A stretch of 34,280 nucleotides of DNA, taken from positions 1-34,280 of the forward strand of contig JAFXXH010000061.1 of NCBI GenBank assembly GCA_017542425.1. The letters run 5' to 3'. Below, piece by piece: positions 34,055-34,280 of the stretch (positions are counted from its first letter, which is position 1; every line of letters starts with the position of its first letter). The translations under genes and the position numbers were made by a program. Under the pieces are notes generated by a model, which worked only from the letters and a program-made list of their open reading frames with translations, did not search any database and was not told the DNA's origin. Source of the stretch: Oscillospiraceae bacterium. Its GTDB lineage: Bacteria; Bacillota; Clostridia; Oscillospirales; Oscillospiraceae.

Positions 34055-34080
34055 GGAAGGCGGGTCGAAAGCAAGCGCGG

Positions 34081-34143
34081 CCTTCTCCTGCCGCTGCGCG
34101 GCACCCGCCCCCCCCGTCGGGGGAAGGACCGGAAGAGGGCGCC
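34081..34143 (-). repeat. Single palindromic module related to the composite repeat
   Basis: In reverse it reads CGCCCTCTTCC...CCCCCGACGGGGG...GGTGCCG...CGGCAGGAGAAGG, the same layout as the module at 28961-29025 (CGCCCTCTCC...CCCCCAGCGGGGG...GGTGCCG...GGCAGGAGAGG). A further partial tip (TTCCCCCAGCGGGG) follows at 34150-34164. Confidence 0.6.
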
Positions 34144-34186
34144 ATTTCCTTCCCCCAGCGGGGCATAGGCGTTAAGCTAAAAAAGC

Positions 34187-34216
34187 TTGAAGTTAACATA
34201 ATTTATGTGGTATCAT
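34187..34216 (+). promoter_or_regulatory. Candidate promoter of the right-edge gene
   Basis: TTGAAG (34187-34192), 18 bases, TATCAT (34211-34216), with a short leader to the ATG at 34235. Motif match only. Confidence 0.5.
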
Positions 34217-34234
34217 GGTGATGAGGTGAAAGCC

Positions 34235-34280
34235 ATGTATACCAATATGGAGCCGATAACGAGATATTTGCCGGAAGGCT
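34235..34280 (+). CDS. Start of an unidentified rightward gene (partial)
   Basis: ATG at 34235 preceded by GAGGTGA; the 15 visible codons read MYTNMEPITRYLPEG and run off the edge. A GTG three codons earlier (34226) would destroy its own Shine-Dalgarno and is less likely. Too short to assign. It is divergent from pgeF and more AT-rich than its neighbours. Confidence 0.5.
   Translation, partial: MYTNMEPITRYLPEG

Overview
The window looks like a chromosomal segment of a GC-rich member of the Clostridia, most likely an Oscillospirales/Oscillospiraceae-type gut bacterium. The reasons are AddAB instead of RecBCD, the complete S10-spc-alpha ribosomal order of Firmicutes, zinc (C+) forms of uS14, bL36, uL24 and adenylate kinase, strong AGGAGG ribosome binding sites, SLH-anchored surface proteins and high-GC coding DNA. 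The genus is an inference; nothing here fixes it.

Layout, left to right. (1) 1-582: the first 194 codons of a secreted BspA-type leucine-rich-repeat protein on the minus strand, running off the left edge, then a ~700-base gap holding candidate promoters and a 168-bp element with 27-bp terminal inverted repeats. (2) 1308-8148: addB-addA, a two-gene recombination-repair operon. (3) 8262-9989: an AT-rich island with an XRE regulator divergent from three small genes (a membrane zinc-ribbon protein, a soluble protein of unknown family, a lipoprotein) and a decayed tandem copy of the lipoprotein gene. (4) 10297-11166: a DegV/FakB fatty-acid-binding protein. (5) 11167-12308: about 1.1 kb of palindromic extragenic repeats with no gene. 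(6) 12351-28499: the complete S10-spc-alpha operon, minus strand, rpsJ to rplQ, 31 genes including secY, adk, map, infA and rpoA. (7) 28500-29367: the operon's ~350-base leader and promoter, a terminator and a second block of the same repeats. (8) 29368-33987: a probable four-gene operon pgeF - peptide-type substrate-binding lipoprotein - cdd - SLH/M15 peptidase. (9) From 34235: the first codons of a rightward gene.

The ribosomal operon is read from a promoter (TTGACA-17-TATCCT with an extended -10) whose -35 box lies in the loop of a terminator hairpin, leaving a long structured leader before rpsJ. Inside the operon, five unusually long intercistronic gaps carry hairpins: rpsJ-rplC, rpsN-rpsH, rpmJ-rpsM, rpsD-rpoA, and the leader itself. 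Two gaps hold copies of one palindromic element. A 233-bp composite repeat occurs in opposite orientation on either side of the operon. uS3 has a ~108-residue Gly/Asn/Arg/Tyr-rich tail.

The strongest candidates for something undescribed are the XRE-controlled three-gene envelope module, the S10 leader RNA, the uS3 tail and the variable-stem palindrome family. Most of the window is otherwise core housekeeping DNA.
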